Assembly: GCA_964644695.1 (NCBI GenBank)
Contig: CAZXWN010000001.1
Coordinates: forward strand, 620,001 to 684,000
Direction: 5' to 3'
Origin: CAZXWN01 sp964644695 [NCBI: uncultured bacterium]
GTDB taxonomy: Bacteria > UBP4 > UBA4092
DNA length: 64,000 nucleotides
The notes beneath the pieces are model-generated. The model was given only the letters and a program-made list of their open reading frames with translations. It ran no database searches and was not told where the DNA came from. Of the stretch, positions 1 through 9,108 are shown one piece after another. Within the stretch, counting starts at the first letter, position 1. The number at the start of each line of letters is the position of its first letter. A program made the translations under genes and the position numbers.

Positions 1-538
1 TATACGCCACAACACCACAACACACTCCTTCGTTCATAATTACATCCAGAACATGATATTCATCAAAGAATTTCACATTCTGTTTAATACACTGTTGATA
101 GAGTGTCTGTAAAATCATATGCCCGGTACGGTCAGCAGCAAAACAGGATCGCATAACGGGTCCTTCACCAAAATTCCGGCTATGACCACCAAAACGACGC
201 TGGTCAATTTTACCTTCGGGTGTCCGGTTAAAGGGCAAACCCATATGTTCTAATTGAATAACAGTTTCAATGGCATCTCGGCACATTATTTCTGCGGCAT
301 CTTGGTCAGTCAAATAGTCGCCACCCTTACAGGTGTCGAACATATGCCATTCCCAATGGTCTTCTTCTTTGTTTCCGAGAGCAGCACCAATACCACCCTG
401 AGCAGCACCTGTATGTGACCGTGTGGGATATAGTTTACTGATAACAGCAATGTTCGCGCCACTTTTTGAAGCTTCCAACGCTGCAAAGAGACCGGCTCCA
501 CCAGCCCCAACAATTACTGCGTCAAATTTATGAATCAC
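1..538 (-). CDS. sdhA: Succinate dehydrogenase/fumarate reductase flavoprotein subunit (N-terminal part)
   Basis: Flavoprotein subunit of complex II, oxidising succinate or reducing fumarate at a covalently bound FAD on the cytoplasmic side of the membrane. Only the first ~179 residues are inside; the rest lies beyond base 1. Translation from a GTG at 538 gives the dinucleotide-binding segment [17 protein letters not shown], then [18 protein letters not shown], whose His is the usual FAD attachment site, and [21 protein letters not shown] stands about 8 bases before the GTG, which decides the start. It is last of sdhC-sdhD-sdhA here; sdhB is expected further left. Direction of catalysis cannot be told from sequence. 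Confidence 0.93.
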   Translation of the reverse strand, partial: MIHKFDAVIVGAGGAGLFAALEASKSGANIAVISKLYPTRSHTGAAQGGIGAALGNKEEDHWEWHMFDTCKGGDYLTDQDAAEIMCRDAIETVIQLEHMGLPFNRTPEGKIDQRRFGGHSRNFGEGPVMRSCFAADRTGHMILQTLYQQCIKQNVKFFDEYHVLDVIMNEGVCCGVVAY

Positions 539-561
539 GATGTATTACTCCTTTAATCAGA

Positions 562-1032
562 TTACTGAGTTACTACTGAAGTACTGTCTATTGCTGTTGT
601 ATCCAACATGGCAGGTTCCGTAACACTGGATTTGTTTACTTGCATATGCGGTAACAATGGATTGAAAGTTAAAATCCCCACAGAACCATAAATTAAAAGG
701 GCCAGAGTTGCCACATAAACCAAACTATTCAAGGCGACTCGAAGTCCCTGGGGTCGAATATAATCATCAATAACATAGCGAACACCATTGCAACCATGGA
801 ACATGGCTAAAACCAACATAATGATGTCATAGGTCTTCCAGAAGGGAGTTGAATAACGTTGTGCTACCCACTCATAGGTAATGTTCCAACTATCCATGGT
901 AATGTGCATCATACTGAAGTGGATCAAGGCCATAAATAACAGGATTAATCCGGATACCCGTGTGAACCACCAGGCAATTAATTCAATACCACTGGATGGC
1001 TGGGCTTTAGGTCCATAATTATTTCTAGACAT
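562..1032 (-). CDS. sdhD: Succinate dehydrogenase membrane anchor subunit (SdhD-like)
   Basis: Second membrane anchor of complex II, 156 residues. Three hydrophobic helices are visible (about residues 24-44, 69-90 and 100-123). The first carries TRVSGLILLFMALIHF and the second ends FHGCNGVRYVIDDY, the His/Gly/Arg pattern expected near heme b and the quinone site. A Ser/Thr-rich tail of ~25 residues follows the last helix. It lies 21 bases downstream of sdhC and 23 bases upstream of sdhA, so the three are one operon. Assignment rests on context plus anchor motifs, since these subunits diverge strongly. Confidence 0.85.
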   Translation of the reverse strand: MSRNNYGPKAQPSSGIELIAWWFTRVSGLILLFMALIHFSMMHITMDSWNITYEWVAQRYSTPFWKTYDIIMLVLAMFHGCNGVRYVIDDYIRPQGLRVALNSLVYVATLALLIYGSVGILTFNPLLPHMQVNKSSVTEPAMLDTTAIDSTSVVTQ

Positions 1033-1053
1033 AAGAAGTAAATTCTCCTTGGA

Positions 1054-1434
1054 TTACTTGATGAAGTTGGCTATAACGGTTTTGTAAATCATTTCGTAGA
1101 AACCATAAATAGCCAAAAGGGTGAAGAGTACCATCTGGATGTAAAATAATTTCTTTTGGAAAACCTGGATGCTATCAAAAATATCCATCAAAGCAATCCT
1201 TGTTCCATTTAAAGCATGGTACAAAACAACAAGACCCAGACCGTATTCTGCAAAGCGAAGAAAATTATAACGATACAAATTTAGAGCACTTTCAAAATTT
1301 TCCGGTCCATAAGATAACATGCTCATTTCAATGATGTGTGCGAAAAGAAAAGCAAAGATTGCCAGACCGCTTAAACGATGAAACGCCCAAGCAAGCATGC
1401 CTTCTCTTCCTTTGTACTTGAGGACTTCTAACAT
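1054..1434 (-). CDS. sdhC: Succinate dehydrogenase cytochrome b556 subunit (SdhC)
   Basis: First membrane anchor of complex II, 126 residues, three transmembrane helices. It shows the family signatures: AWAFHRLSGLAIFAFLFAHI near the N terminus (His and Ser of the heme/quinone region) and LYHALNGTRIALMDIF in the middle. It is the first gene of the sdh operon, with a near-consensus sigma-70-type promoter about 70-100 bases upstream (1503-1532) and a GGGGG-rich ribosome binding stretch just before the ATG. Confidence 0.9.
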   Translation of the reverse strand: MLEVLKYKGREGMLAWAFHRLSGLAIFAFLFAHIIEMSMLSYGPENFESALNLYRYNFLRFAEYGLGLVVLYHALNGTRIALMDIFDSIQVFQKKLFYIQMVLFTLLAIYGFYEMIYKTVIANFIK

Positions 1435-1502
1435 AGTACCCCCTTGTCAGGAATGATATTTAGAGTTTTAATATACGATTTATTCGCTCAGTAGGTATAT
1501 AA

Positions 1503-1532
1503 ATTTTATCCTATTTTCTAAAGGCCTGTCAA
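1503..1532 (-). promoter_or_regulatory. Predicted promoter of sdhCDA
   Basis: On the minus strand a perfect TTGACA (1527-1532) is followed after 18 bases by TAAAAT (1503-1508). It lies in the gap between the end of pilT and the start of sdhC and points into sdhC. Predicted from motif match and spacing only. Confidence 0.6.
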
Positions 1533-1609
1533 ACGACCGAAGATTAAGTCTTTTTTGCGTTTTTTTATTAACAAAATCAATCGTTTACAAACCCTAGAAT
1601 AAGAATCAA

Positions 1610-2716
1610 TTATCGACCAAAAAATCGCTTAGGTTGAGGAGGTGGTGCAGAAGCATTATTTTTCTGCATCATAGTATTATGGAAGGTACGTGGGTCATTA
1701 GATCGAGTAAGAGCATCCTCATAAGAGATATAACCCTGTTGATACAGGGAGATTAGAGAATTATCCATCGTTATCATACCCAGTTCACCACCGGATTGAA
1801 TCATTGACAGTAACTGCTCTGTTTTTTGCTGCCGAACAATATTACGTATAGCAGGAGTCACAACCATTAATTCTAAGGCCATCACCCTACCTCCGCCTTG
1901 TTTGGGAATTAATTGCTGTGCAATGACACCTTCAAGACAAGCAGCAAGTTGAACTCTAATCTGTTCTTGTTGATTTGAGGGGAAAACATCAATAATTCGG
2001 TCAATAGTCTGTGGCACATTAGGCGTGTGTAAGGTCGCAAGGACCAAGTGCCCAGTTTCAGCTGCGGTAATTGCTGTAGATATTGTTTCCAAATCCCGCA
2101 TTTCACCAATACAGATAACATCAGGATCTTGTCTTAATATATGCCGGAGACCATTTGCAAAAGAATGTGTATCACTGCCAACTTCGCGCTGCTTCACAAT
2201 CCCCTTTCGATGATAAAGCACATATTCAATAGGATCTTCAATAGTAATAATAAGACAATTTCTTTCAGAATTGATTTGATCCAACATGGCTGCCAGAGTT
2301 GTTGTTTTCCCCATACCTGTTGGACCAGTAACTAAAATCAATCCATTTGTTTTCCGGGTCAATCCTATTACAGTATTAGGCAATCCCAACTCTGTCAGTG
2401 AGCGGATTTTATCAGGAATTGCCCTGAATGCAGCTTCCACAACTCCCCGTTGCCTATGTACATTAACCCTGAATCGCCCAATACCTTCTAATGAAACAGA
2501 AAGGTCAAGCTCCCAAGAGTCTTCGAATTTTGCTCTTTGTTCACTGTTAAGTATTGAATAAACCATTTCCCGACTAATTTCAGGAGTCAAAACATCTCTA
2601 CAACATGGTTTTAGAACGCCATCTAACCTCATCATTGGAGGCGCACCAACAGTCAAATGTAAATCCGAAGCACCTTTTTCAAATATCATGGCGAGTAAGG
2701 AACGTAAATCAACCAT
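1610..2716 (-). CDS. pilT: Type IV pilus retraction ATPase PilT
   Basis: Cytoplasmic hexameric ATPase that depolymerises type IV pili during twitching motility. The 368 residues match the usual PilT length. Visible are the N-terminal PAS-like part (GASDLHLTVGAPP), Walker A GPTGMGKTTT, the Asp box (IEDPIEY), Walker B (DPDVICIGEMRD), the His box HLVLATLHTPNVPQTIDRII, and AACLEGVIAQQLIPK, the equivalent of the AIRNLIRE-type retraction region. The proline/asparagine-rich C terminus is variable in the family. No other pilus gene is in the window. It sits 3 bases downstream of the glycosyltransferase gene, so the two are probably co-transcribed. Confidence 0.95.
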   Translation of the reverse strand: MVDLRSLLAMIFEKGASDLHLTVGAPPMMRLDGVLKPCCRDVLTPEISREMVYSILNSEQRAKFEDSWELDLSVSLEGIGRFRVNVHRQRGVVEAAFRAIPDKIRSLTELGLPNTVIGLTRKTNGLILVTGPTGMGKTTTLAAMLDQINSERNCLIITIEDPIEYVLYHRKGIVKQREVGSDTHSFANGLRHILRQDPDVICIGEMRDLETISTAITAAETGHLVLATLHTPNVPQTIDRIIDVFPSNQQEQIRVQLAACLEGVIAQQLIPKQGGGRVMALELMVVTPAIRNIVRQQKTEQLLSMIQSGGELGMITMDNSLISLYQQGYISYEDALTRSNDPRTFHNTMMQKNNASAPPPQPKRFFGR

Positions 2717-2719
2717 AGG

Positions 2720-3877
2720 TTAGTCCTCCAAAGATAGGGGTATTTCTTGATTAGAAGTAATTGCCATTATTGCGTCAGCCACCAATTGCCCGGAATGTTT
2801 TACAACTAACTTTTCCATATGATGTTTCAATTCGCTAATCATCTCAGGTGTATGTATTAATTTACGAATAACATTGGTAATATCTTCCATGTCATCAATT
2901 CTTAACGCTGCTTTTTTTTCTAACAGAAATCGACAATTTTTTTCTTCTTGGCCAGGAAGAGGTTGAACCATAATCATGGGTAAGTTTTTTGCTAACGCTT
3001 CGGTTGTAGTCATACCACCTGGTTTTGAAATAAGGATATCACTAACACTCATTAAATCATGGACATTATTGATGTAACCAAAAACATGAATTGGTATTTT
3101 TGTACTTTTCTTTAACCAAGTAAGAGAACGACGCATTTTAGTGTTCAATCCAGTAATCACAACTAATTGAATCTTTTCATTGTGATGACTCAATATATTG
3201 ATCATCTTTCGGAATGGACCTAGCCCCTGACTTCCTCCCATTATCAGAACAACAGGCAAATTAGAATCAAATCCTAGCTCTCTCTTAAGTTTTAATCGCT
3301 CCTCATTAGAATATTCTTTTTCAAAAACAGGTTTAATTGGTATTCCTAATACTTTCACTTTATAAGGATCAACACCAGATTCAACCAAACCCTGTTTTGT
3401 ATATTCTGAGGGAACAGTGTAAAGATCAACCTCTGGATGAATCCAGTATGCATTTGCAACAAAATCTGTTACCACAGCAACTAGTGGAATTTTGATACCA
3501 AGATCCCGTTTTAATGAAGCATAAACTTCACAGGGAAAGGCCTGCGTACAAACTATTGCCGAGGGCTTAATTTCTTGTAGAACATGATGGAATTTATTTG
3601 CAGCTTGTTTTGTAGTTATATTTCTCAGATGTGATATTCGTTCAGCAACCTTCTCATTGTCATAAAGATAGTCCCAAATCTCAGGAGTCGTTTTTAGAAT
3701 ACTCAGATAAGTAGAATTAATCATTTGTTCAAGATAAGGGCTCTTGATACAGTCAAAAAAATTCTGTGTTAGTACTTCAACCTCAGAATAGAATGTTTTA
3801 AGTGAGTTTTCAACAGCCATTGCTGCATGCTGATGTCCCGATCTCCGGGAAATTGATAGAACTAAAATTCGTGACAT
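2720..3877 (-). CDS. MGDG-synthase-type processive glycosyltransferase
   Basis: Glycosyltransferase of the GT28/MGDG synthase group (relatives: plant MGD1, Bacillus UgtP), which moves sugar from a UDP-sugar to diacylglycerol or a related lipid. The N-terminal half has the SRRSGHQHAAMAVENSL acceptor loop; the C-terminal half has LIMGGSQGLG and KPGGMTTTEALAKNLPM, then PLPGQEEKNCRFL, the donor-binding signature. I chose the ATG at 3877 (MSRILVLS), preceded by GGGGAAG; in-frame ATGs at 3895 and 3919 would add 6 or 14 residues. The sugar and acceptor lipid cannot be read from sequence. It overlaps nothing and is followed closely by pilT. Confidence 0.85.
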   Translation of the reverse strand: MSRILVLSISRRSGHQHAAMAVENSLKTFYSEVEVLTQNFFDCIKSPYLEQMINSTYLSILKTTPEIWDYLYDNEKVAERISHLRNITTKQAANKFHHVLQEIKPSAIVCTQAFPCEVYASLKRDLGIKIPLVAVVTDFVANAYWIHPEVDLYTVPSEYTKQGLVESGVDPYKVKVLGIPIKPVFEKEYSNEERLKLKRELGFDSNLPVVLIMGGSQGLGPFRKMINILSHHNEKIQLVVITGLNTKMRRSLTWLKKSTKIPIHVFGYINNVHDLMSVSDILISKPGGMTTTEALAKNLPMIMVQPLPGQEEKNCRFLLEKKAALRIDDMEDITNVIRKLIHTPEMISELKHHMEKLVVKHSGQLVADAIMAITSNQEIPLSLED

Positions 3878-3946
3878 ATCAAGTTTCTTCCCCATGTATT
3901 TTTTTTCATAGTACCACATCGATACAACATGAGCACTATCTAGTAG

Positions 3947-5080
3947 TTATCTAGATAGCTCCATCATTTTTTCCAATGATATTTTTGCCCATGACCGGAT
4001 CGGTTCATCGACTTTTACCTGATTAATAATGGTTTTATTTACCAAACCTTCTAAAACCCAACATAGATAAGCTGGATGTATTCTATACATGGTTGAACAT
4101 GGACAAACTATTGGATCAAGACAATAAATCATCTTATCTGGCATTTCATCCTGCAATCGTGAAACTAGATTTACTTCAGTACCTACTGCCCATTGACTAC
4201 CTGTCTCAGATTCTCTAATTGTTTTTACAATATATTCTGTCGATCCATACATATCAGCTGCCATAACAACATCCATAGGACATTCTGGATGAACGATAAT
4301 TTTAATACCAGGATACTCAAGTCGAGCTTTGTTTATTTGTTCAACATTAAAACGAGAATGAACAGAACAGTGTCCCTTCCACAAAATTACTCGTTTATAC
4401 TTTAATATATGGGCCTCATTTCCGCCCATCTTTTGATTTGGATCCCAAAGAACCATGTCTTCAAGTGGTATATGTGCTTTATATGCAGTAATTCTGCCAA
4501 GATGCTGGTCAGGAAAAAACAAGACATGTTTACCTTGCTTTAGTGCCCAATCGACAATCTTTGGTGCATTTGAGGATGTGCAGACAACGCCCCCTCTTTC
4601 ACCAACAAAACCTTTCAAGGATGCTGAACAATTTATATACGTAACAGGAATAATATCATCTAACCCAGCTTTTCGAAGATCATTCCAACAAGACATAACT
4701 TGCTGAGGGTTCGCCATATCAGCCATCGAACAACCAGCATCCATGTTAGGCAATATAACTATTTGATTATCTTGGCTTAATATATCAGCCGATTCTGCCA
4801 TAAAATGGACACCACAAAAAATGATGAATTGTGCATCATGGTGTTGACTCGCTAATTGAGCTAGTTTTAATGAGTCCCCACGATAATCAGCATGCATAAC
4901 AATCTCATCACGCTGATAATGATGCCCTAAGATAACAACAGAATTACCTAACTTTTTTTTTGCACTGTGAATTCTAGATACTAGTTCAGATGAAGTTAAT
5001 TTTTTATATTCGGTGGGCAACGAAGAGTTTAATACATTATAGTCTTCACCACAGTTTTGGCTTGCTTTAATTGGATTCAT
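3947..5080 (-). CDS. nadA: Quinolinate synthase A
   Basis: Condenses iminoaspartate with dihydroxyacetone phosphate to quinolinate in de novo NAD synthesis, using a 4Fe-4S cluster. The 377 residues fit the family, with a slightly long N terminus. The pseudo-threefold repeats are recognisable: VILGHHYQRDEIV, FCGVHFMAESADIL (first Cys ligand, ~89), GGVVCTSSNAPKIV (second, ~167) and IVCPCSTMYRIHP (third, late C terminus). GAGGAAAC precedes the ATG. It has its own promoter (5109-5137). nadB and nadC are not in the window. Confidence 0.95.
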   Translation of the reverse strand: MNPIKASQNCGEDYNVLNSSLPTEYKKLTSSELVSRIHSAKKKLGNSVVILGHHYQRDEIVMHADYRGDSLKLAQLASQHHDAQFIIFCGVHFMAESADILSQDNQIVILPNMDAGCSMADMANPQQVMSCWNDLRKAGLDDIIPVTYINCSASLKGFVGERGGVVCTSSNAPKIVDWALKQGKHVLFFPDQHLGRITAYKAHIPLEDMVLWDPNQKMGGNEAHILKYKRVILWKGHCSVHSRFNVEQINKARLEYPGIKIIVHPECPMDVVMAADMYGSTEYIVKTIRESETGSQWAVGTEVNLVSRLQDEMPDKMIYCLDPIVCPCSTMYRIHPAYLCWVLEGLVNKTIINQVKVDEPIRSWAKISLEKMMELSR

Positions 5081-5108
5081 CTTGTTTCCTCTTTTCTTAT
5101 CATATTAA

Positions 5109-5137
5109 ATTCTAGATTTCTTAGTGAACCACGTCAA
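5109..5137 (-). promoter_or_regulatory. Predicted promoter of nadA
   Basis: Minus-strand TTGACG (5132-5137), a 17-base spacer and TAGAAT (5109-5114), about 30 bases before the nadA start codon, in the divergent gap between nadA and the gamma-glutamyltransferase-like gene. Motif-based prediction. Confidence 0.6.
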
Positions 5138-5160
5138 TTTATGATATTTTATTAAAGATA

Positions 5161-6447
5161 ATGAATAATTTTCCAATACCTGACTTTTCCGAACAAAATA
5201 GTTTTTCCACTAATGCAATGGTATCTACCATGCATCCTTTGGCCTCTCAAATTGCTATTGATGTTCTAAAAAAGGGAGGGCATGCGGTTGATGCTGCGTT
5301 ATCTGCTGCCTTTATTCTTTCTATTATCTACCCATTTGCTTGTGGTCCAGGCAGTGATTTAGTTGCTTTATGTTGGGATAACTCAAAAGGTCATGTGCAC
5401 GGATTATTAGCATTATCTTCTATTCCCGATAATGTTTTAAAGAATTGGGATGAGAATTCTAAATTCCCAGAATTAGGTCCACTTTCAATGGGAATACCAG
5501 GAACAGTATCTGGCTGGTTCGATTTGCACCAAAAATTTGGTAAATTACCATTAGATCAACTCATTTCCCCAGCCATTTATTATTCCAATGCAGGTATTCC
5601 TGTACCTGAAATGGCTAGTATCTATTGGAAATCACTTGAAGAAAAATTAATGCTGTGGGATACCCCTAGTAAAATATATTTACGAGGGGATCGAGGTCCA
5701 CATCCTGGAGAAATATTTAGAAACCCTTCTTTGTCAAGAACTTTTAAGATGCTAGCCCAATATGGTAAAGATATTTTTTATCGTGGAGCTATTGCGCATT
5801 CCCTTGTCAACGATCTTTGTAGTCTGAATTCAACCATTAAATTTGAGGATTTCACAAAATATAAAAGCAAATGGGTTAAACCTGAAGGAATCACTCATGG
5901 TACCCATGAGATATGGTCCTTAATTCACCCAATATTAGATAAAAAATACAACACAAAAATAAATATTGAGAACAATCTAAAAAGAAATTCATCATCTGAT
6001 CAAACCGCCAGTATAAATGACTATGTTGTTAATCCACCGGAAGCAACACTACCAAGAGCACACACTGGAGTAGTTATTAATATTATTGACCGAGAACTGA
6101 ATACTATATCCTTGGTAATGACAAATTACTCGCCTTTTGGTTCAGGATTAACGTCAGAACAATATGGTTTTGCCATGAATAATGCTTTAGCATCATGTTC
6201 CAAAACTCTGTTAATTAAGTTCCCCTATACACCAATATTAATCACGAAAGATGGAGTATTGAAATCCATTATGGTGCCTAGTACGGAATCCACACTAATT
6301 GAATATCTATCATCTCTTGGTATCAATAACCGAACAGAAAAAAAACAGGATTTATCTGAATCTTTTCTGTTGGAATTAATTGATGAGCCCAAACGAATCA
6401 AAGGGTATAACAACAATTCATTTCCAAATTCACTTTCAGGTTACTAA
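5161..6447 (+). CDS. Gamma-glutamyltransferase-like protein, divergent, possibly inactive
   Basis: Member of the gamma-glutamyltranspeptidase (Ntn-hydrolase) superfamily. The N-terminal part is convincing: MHPLASQIAIDVLKKGGHAV, PFACGPGSDLVALCWD, SMGIPGTVSGWFDLHQKFGK and DFTKYKSKWVKPEG. The C-terminal part keeps NYSPFGSGLTSEQYGFAMNN. The protein is 428 residues against about 530 in active enzymes. The middle segment before the small-subunit start is short, and no PPPSSGG-like motif is seen. The expected autocatalytic Thr, seven residues before the conserved Asp310, aligns with Gly303, with Thr302 shifted by one. No signal peptide is evident. It is probably translated together with the downstream DUF486 gene, three bases away. 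Confidence 0.7.
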   Translation: MNNFPIPDFSEQNSFSTNAMVSTMHPLASQIAIDVLKKGGHAVDAALSAAFILSIIYPFACGPGSDLVALCWDNSKGHVHGLLALSSIPDNVLKNWDENSKFPELGPLSMGIPGTVSGWFDLHQKFGKLPLDQLISPAIYYSNAGIPVPEMASIYWKSLEEKLMLWDTPSKIYLRGDRGPHPGEIFRNPSLSRTFKMLAQYGKDIFYRGAIAHSLVNDLCSLNSTIKFEDFTKYKSKWVKPEGITHGTHEIWSLIHPILDKKYNTKINIENNLKRNSSSDQTASINDYVVNPPEATLPRAHTGVVINIIDRELNTISLVMTNYSPFGSGLTSEQYGFAMNNALASCSKTLLIKFPYTPILITKDGVLKSIMVPSTESTLIEYLSSLGINNRTEKKQDLSESFLLELIDEPKRIKGYNNNSFPNSLSGY

Positions 6448-6450
6448 CAA

Positions 6451-6780
6451 ATGCGAGCCATCGTATTACTATCTTTATCAAATATTTTCATGACATTTGC
6501 TTGGTATGGACATTTGAAGTTTAAAAACACAGCTTTGTGGAAAGTAATTTTAATTAGTTGGATGATTGCTTTTGTCGAGTATTGTTTCCAAGTCCCGGCC
6601 AATAGAATTGGCTCATATCATTTTTCAACAGCACAACTTAAAACGATCCAAGAAGTTATAACGCTAATCGTCTTTGCACTATTCTCAATCTTTTATCTCA
6701 AAGAAGAGATGAAATGGAACTATGTTGTTGGTTTTCTGATGATTATAGGAGCTGTTTTTTTTATTTTTAAAAAATGGTGA
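6451..6780 (+). CDS. DUF486 family small membrane protein (DMT-like)
   Basis: 109 residues forming four predicted transmembrane helices, half the size of a classical drug/metabolite transporter, as expected for PF04342/DUF486. Family traits are MRAIVLLSLSNIFMTFAWYG at the start, the PANRIGSYHFSTAQLKTIQE loop and the FYLKEEMKWNYVVGFLMIIG end. Its transport substrate is unknown. It starts 3 bases after the gamma-glutamyltransferase-like gene, so the two form an operon and perhaps share a role in peptide or amino-acid handling (inference). Confidence 0.8.
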   Translation: MRAIVLLSLSNIFMTFAWYGHLKFKNTALWKVILISWMIAFVEYCFQVPANRIGSYHFSTAQLKTIQEVITLIVFALFSIFYLKEEMKWNYVVGFLMIIGAVFFIFKKW

Positions 6781-6807
6781 TAGCAAGTAGGGCAATCACC
6801 TTCCGTT

Positions 6808-9027
6808 TTATTCATTTGGAAGGGGTGCGCGGTCAATCCTTACAACTTTGTATGCGACTTCTCCATCAGGGAGTTTCATAACCACAATATCGCCAACAAC
6901 TTTAGTCAAGAAAGATTTAGCTAAAGGAGATAAATAGGAAATAATATTATTATCAGGATTTGCTTCCCATATTCCAAAGATATCGTAATACTCTTCACTA
7001 TTTGTTGTCAGATTTATCACTGTCATCCTAGTCCCGAAAGCCACTCTATCAAGTGAATTATTAAGATAATCTAAAACTCTGGCTCGTGAGAGTAAGTCTC
7101 GTAACTCATCAGCTTGTTTCATTAATACTTTTTGTTTTTGTTTTGCAGCTTGATATTCAGCATTCTCACGCAAATCGCCATGAGCCCTTGCCACCGCGAT
7201 ATCCTTACTATTTTCTGGCAATTCCACAGAAACAATGTGATTATACTCAGATTGTTTTTTCGCCATCATCGCTGCCGTACAATAGTGAATTGCTGTAGAA
7301 TCAACAGTTTCTCCACTTTTTTCTTTATCTTCAAACAGGTCGGTTCTAGAATTCATTACGGCATATTCAACAGATTTTTTAAAGCTTTCATTAAGAGTTA
7401 GATTGGTATGAAATGAATCCAGCAAATGACGGACATCCTCAACTGGAATATCAATAATCGCCTTTTTTACAATTTTAAAATCATCTGATTCAACTAACTT
7501 GCGAGCTTTCCCCAAAACACTTGAACGAGTTTTCTTATCCATACCATGAAAATATGATGGATTATTTAAATCTTCCATCCAACTCAGAAGATTCGTAATA
7601 AAATCATAGTATGTAAGTCCAGGGACTTCTACTTTGCCAAGTAAAGCGGATTGCATTCCCCAAAAATAGAGTTCAGGATTTTGATATTTTAGACCTAAAG
7701 ATCTTTTCAAAACTTGTGCAGCCAAATCCTTGGCTCTTCCACCCCTAACTTGTTTTAAGGCAAACTCAACAAGACGTCCTGGTGCTTTAATTAAAAAATC
7801 ATCTACTGAATTTATAAATTCAGTAGGACATGTCTGAATCCACGCCTCAAGAATCTTTTTTTGATAATCTAAATTTGAAAATGAAAATATCAAAGAATAT
7901 ACATCAGTAGTATTTTTAATAATGTCTGTGAGTGTCTCTGGAAAATTAGGAACATCACCTTTTACTGTTTTAATAAGATATTCATAAACAAAATATAACT
8001 TTACTTTTTGATCTATATTGTTATCAGACAAATTGTTATAAATATCAATTAAGTTACAGGCCATTTGTTCTGGAGTATCATCCCGTACCTGATGAGCATT
8101 TTGGTATTCAGAATAATCCAATATAACCTGCATTTTATCTGATAAATTAGTTGATTTTATAAATCGTTCAGCAAACTGGCTTGATGTACTTTTTTTGGGG
8201 GATTCCAAGATTTGGATATCTCCTTTTATGGGATCGGTTATGTCAATCATTGAGTGATGTTTTAAAAGAATCTTAACTTTGTTCCACCAAGATGACCATT
8301 TATCTTCTGAAAATACATACCGCGTCACAATAGTTTTAAATGATGAAACAGATATGGAGTTGCCATGAAAACGTAATATCAACTCAACCAATTCTATTGG
8401 CTTAGAATCGGCTATTCCCTTCAAATATCCAGGGCTATTCTTTTCTAAAACTATATAATGGTTTTCTGGAAGTGGCTGCAAAAATTCTTCTGTTCCAGAT
8501 AGCGTCATTTTTCTAATCACACCGGAAAAATCCAAAACAATCTGTTGTTGTACAAAATCAATATCTTTTACACGACCAATACCCCAAGCTGAGTGAATGA
8601 ACAACATACTTGGACTGTACTTTATAAATAATTGTAATTTATTCAATTCTTCATAAAAATCGGTACTTGTTTCAATTCCTGAATATAAAAGATATTTATC
8701 AATTAATGGATTCGACGAATACACAGAACGATAAGCATCAACAACCTTTTCCTGCGCCGAGGTGGGAACTAACTTATTTGATGCTAAAAGATTAATTCCA
8801 GTAAGAAGTTCTTTGTAATTTTCTTTTTCTATCCATTGATTGAAAAGCAATTCAAAAAGCTCAGTAATACGGGTTGTTTGACGAAAGTTTAATAATAAAC
8901 GATATACCTGCTTTAGGAAATCCCAGTCAACTAATGAATGCTCCATCACTTTTAACCACTCATTTTCCAACAACTGGTAATCTTGTGATTTTAATGCTGC
9001 CAGAATATTTTCTCTTGAGTTTTCCAT
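6808..9027 (-). CDS. greA: Long GreA-type transcription elongation factor with a ~600-residue N-terminal extension
   Basis: The last ~140 residues are a Gre factor: the coiled-coil tip carries ARAHGDLRENAEYQAAKQKQ, with the acidic Asp and Glu that enter the RNA polymerase secondary channel to stimulate transcript cleavage. The FKBP-like C domain ends GDIVVMKLPDGEVAYKVVRI. The first ~600 residues are mostly helical, without a motif I recognise. Chlamydiae are known to carry a similarly long GreA (about 715 residues). The ATG at 9027 is preceded by AAGGGGAA. The gene stands alone, downstream of the tRNA-Ala terminator hairpin. Function of the extension is unknown. Confidence 0.85.
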   Translation of the reverse strand: MENSRENILAALKSQDYQLLENEWLKVMEHSLVDWDFLKQVYRLLLNFRQTTRITELFELLFNQWIEKENYKELLTGINLLASNKLVPTSAQEKVVDAYRSVYSSNPLIDKYLLYSGIETSTDFYEELNKLQLFIKYSPSMLFIHSAWGIGRVKDIDFVQQQIVLDFSGVIRKMTLSGTEEFLQPLPENHYIVLEKNSPGYLKGIADSKPIELVELILRFHGNSISVSSFKTIVTRYVFSEDKWSSWWNKVKILLKHHSMIDITDPIKGDIQILESPKKSTSSQFAERFIKSTNLSDKMQVILDYSEYQNAHQVRDDTPEQMACNLIDIYNNLSDNNIDQKVKLYFVYEYLIKTVKGDVPNFPETLTDIIKNTTDVYSLIFSFSNLDYQKKILEAWIQTCPTEFINSVDDFLIKAPGRLVEFALKQVRGGRAKDLAAQVLKRSLGLKYQNPELYFWGMQSALLGKVEVPGLTYYDFITNLLSWMEDLNNPSYFHGMDKKTRSSVLGKARKLVESDDFKIVKKAIIDIPVEDVRHLLDSFHTNLTLNESFKKSVEYAVMNSRTDLFEDKEKSGETVDSTAIHYCTAAMMAKKQSEYNHIVSVELPENSKDIAVARAHGDLRENAEYQAAKQKQKVLMKQADELRDLLSRARVLDYLNNSLDRVAFGTRMTVINLTTNSEEYYDIFGIWEANPDNNIISYLSPLAKSFLTKVVGDIVVMKLPDGEVAYKVVRIDRAPLPNE

Positions 9028-9078
9028 GGTGATTCCCCTTAATCTGCCATATTGCCACAGAAAGGTTTGATTAAAGTA

Positions 9079-9100
9079 CCCGCCCTGATTACAGGGCGGG
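9079..9100 (-). terminator. GC-rich hairpin after tRNA-Ala
   Basis: A perfect 9-bp inverted repeat, CCCGCCCTG (9079-9087) with CAGGGCGGG (9092-9100) around a 4-base ATTA loop, 8 bases past the tRNA CCA end. The tail on the minus strand is only weakly T-rich (TACTTT), so it may end transcription or mark the 3' processing boundary of the tRNA. Confidence 0.6.
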
Positions 9101-9108
9101 TTAATATT

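Noticed and set aside
1535-1609. Terminator after pilT
   Set aside because: There are T-runs on the plus strand but no stable stem on the minus strand, so I could not support a terminator.
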